Assembly: GCF_036785885.1 (NCBI RefSeq)
Contig: NC_092320.1
Location: 16,555,557-16,619,556 of the forward strand
Direction: 5' to 3'
DNA from: Coffea arabica
Taxonomy: Eukaryota > Streptophyta > Magnoliopsida > Gentianales > Rubiaceae
DNA: 64,000 bases
The position numbers and the translations under genes are program-made. Below, piece after piece: positions 63,533 to 64,000 of this stretch; within the stretch, counting starts at the first letter, position 1, and each line of letters opens with the position of its first letter. Below the pieces are notes generated by a model. That model was not told the origin of the DNA. It ran no database searches and saw nothing but the letters and a program-made list of their open reading frames with translations.

Positions 63533-63619
<87 letters not shown>

Positions 63620-64000
63620 GCTTGCAACTTCAGTACTAAGCACTCACAGTCACAGGTCGTCACTCTACACTTGAACTTGACGACTCATGCACAATCCAAC
63701 ATAGTTATTGATAACTTAAGTCCTTAAAATGCATTCATCAACACAATTTAAAACTAAATTTAAGTTGAGATAATAATAAAATTTCTAAAATATATACATG
63801 AAATGGAATGATAAACATAACCAAAATTTCTAAACCAAGTTGGACTGTCTGCATCAATTAAAAAAAAAAACCACCTATTTTGTACTTGTACTCCCCCAAC
63901 AAAGCAAAAAGGGTACAAACCAGAGATTTTTAAAAAAAAAAAATCGAAGAAAGAAATAATAGTTATAAAATGAAACTAAAATTAAAAAAAAAAACTAATG
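63453..64000 (-). mobile_element. hAT-like element B, block 9, cut by the window end
   Basis: The right end, the 85-nt AT tract and part of the exon-like stretch are visible; the tRNA-like end lies beyond 64000. Confidence 0.75.
63535..63619. repeat. (AT)n microsatellite, 85 nt, block 9
   Basis: Same length as block 8 even though the blocks differ at the u4426 A-run. Confidence 0.95.

Larger units (their letters stand above)
58455..64000 (-). repeat. Array block 9: inverted unit cut by the window end (u8910 to about u3419)
   Basis: Position plus u equals 67365, or 67364 beyond an eight-A run at u4426. T at u8321; AT tract 85 nt, the same length as block 8. The protease gene is intact. The array clearly continues past 64000. 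Confidence 0.95.

Overview
This is plant nuclear DNA, almost certainly from a eudicot. It is AT-rich, has a GT-AG intron, a TATA box and AATAAA signals, and carries plant-type non-autonomous DNA transposons. The only clearly functional gene is a secreted papain-like cysteine protease (family C1A, SAG12/SAG39 type) in two exons encoding 337 residues. I cannot name the species from the sequence.

The window is nearly all one repeated unit of about 8.9 kb, here numbered u1-u8910 from the first copy. On the + strand the blocks are: block 1 (1-8910, complete), block 2 (8911-15675, u1-u6765, cut inside exon 1), block 3 (15676-21148, u2354-u8910 with a 1,083-bp deletion), block 4 (21149-30073, complete) and block 5 (30074-33826, u1-u4014 with a 269-bp deletion). 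At 33826/33827 the array turns round. On the - strand come block 6 (33827-40564, u6737 down to u1), block 7 (40565-49489, complete), block 8 (49490-58454, complete) and block 9 (58455 to the window end at about u3419). Both window ends lie inside the array, so the total copy number is unknown. There are six intact protease genes (three +, three -, pointing at each other) with identical translations, and two copies broken in the signal-peptide codons.

Each complete unit reads: a ~100-bp tandem repeat; hAT-like element A (u407-2224), inserted in that repeat with target duplication ACTGATAG; ~380 bp of unassigned DNA; hAT-like element B (u2607-3911) of the same family, in the opposite orientation; an AT-rich stretch; a degenerate ~188-bp module repeat interrupted by hAT-like MITE C (u5020-5416); and then the promoter, protease gene and 3' region. 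A and B both carry a tRNA-like module with A- and B-box motifs next to one end, although most of their interiors differ.

Blocks differ mainly in (AT)n length (30-85 nt), two single-base variants (u2053, u8321) and one A-run (u4426). The array is therefore either very young or strongly homogenised, or partly an assembly product; the inverted junction and the rearranged blocks need read-level support. If the structure is real, its closest functional parallels are inverted gene repeats that produce silencing RNAs.
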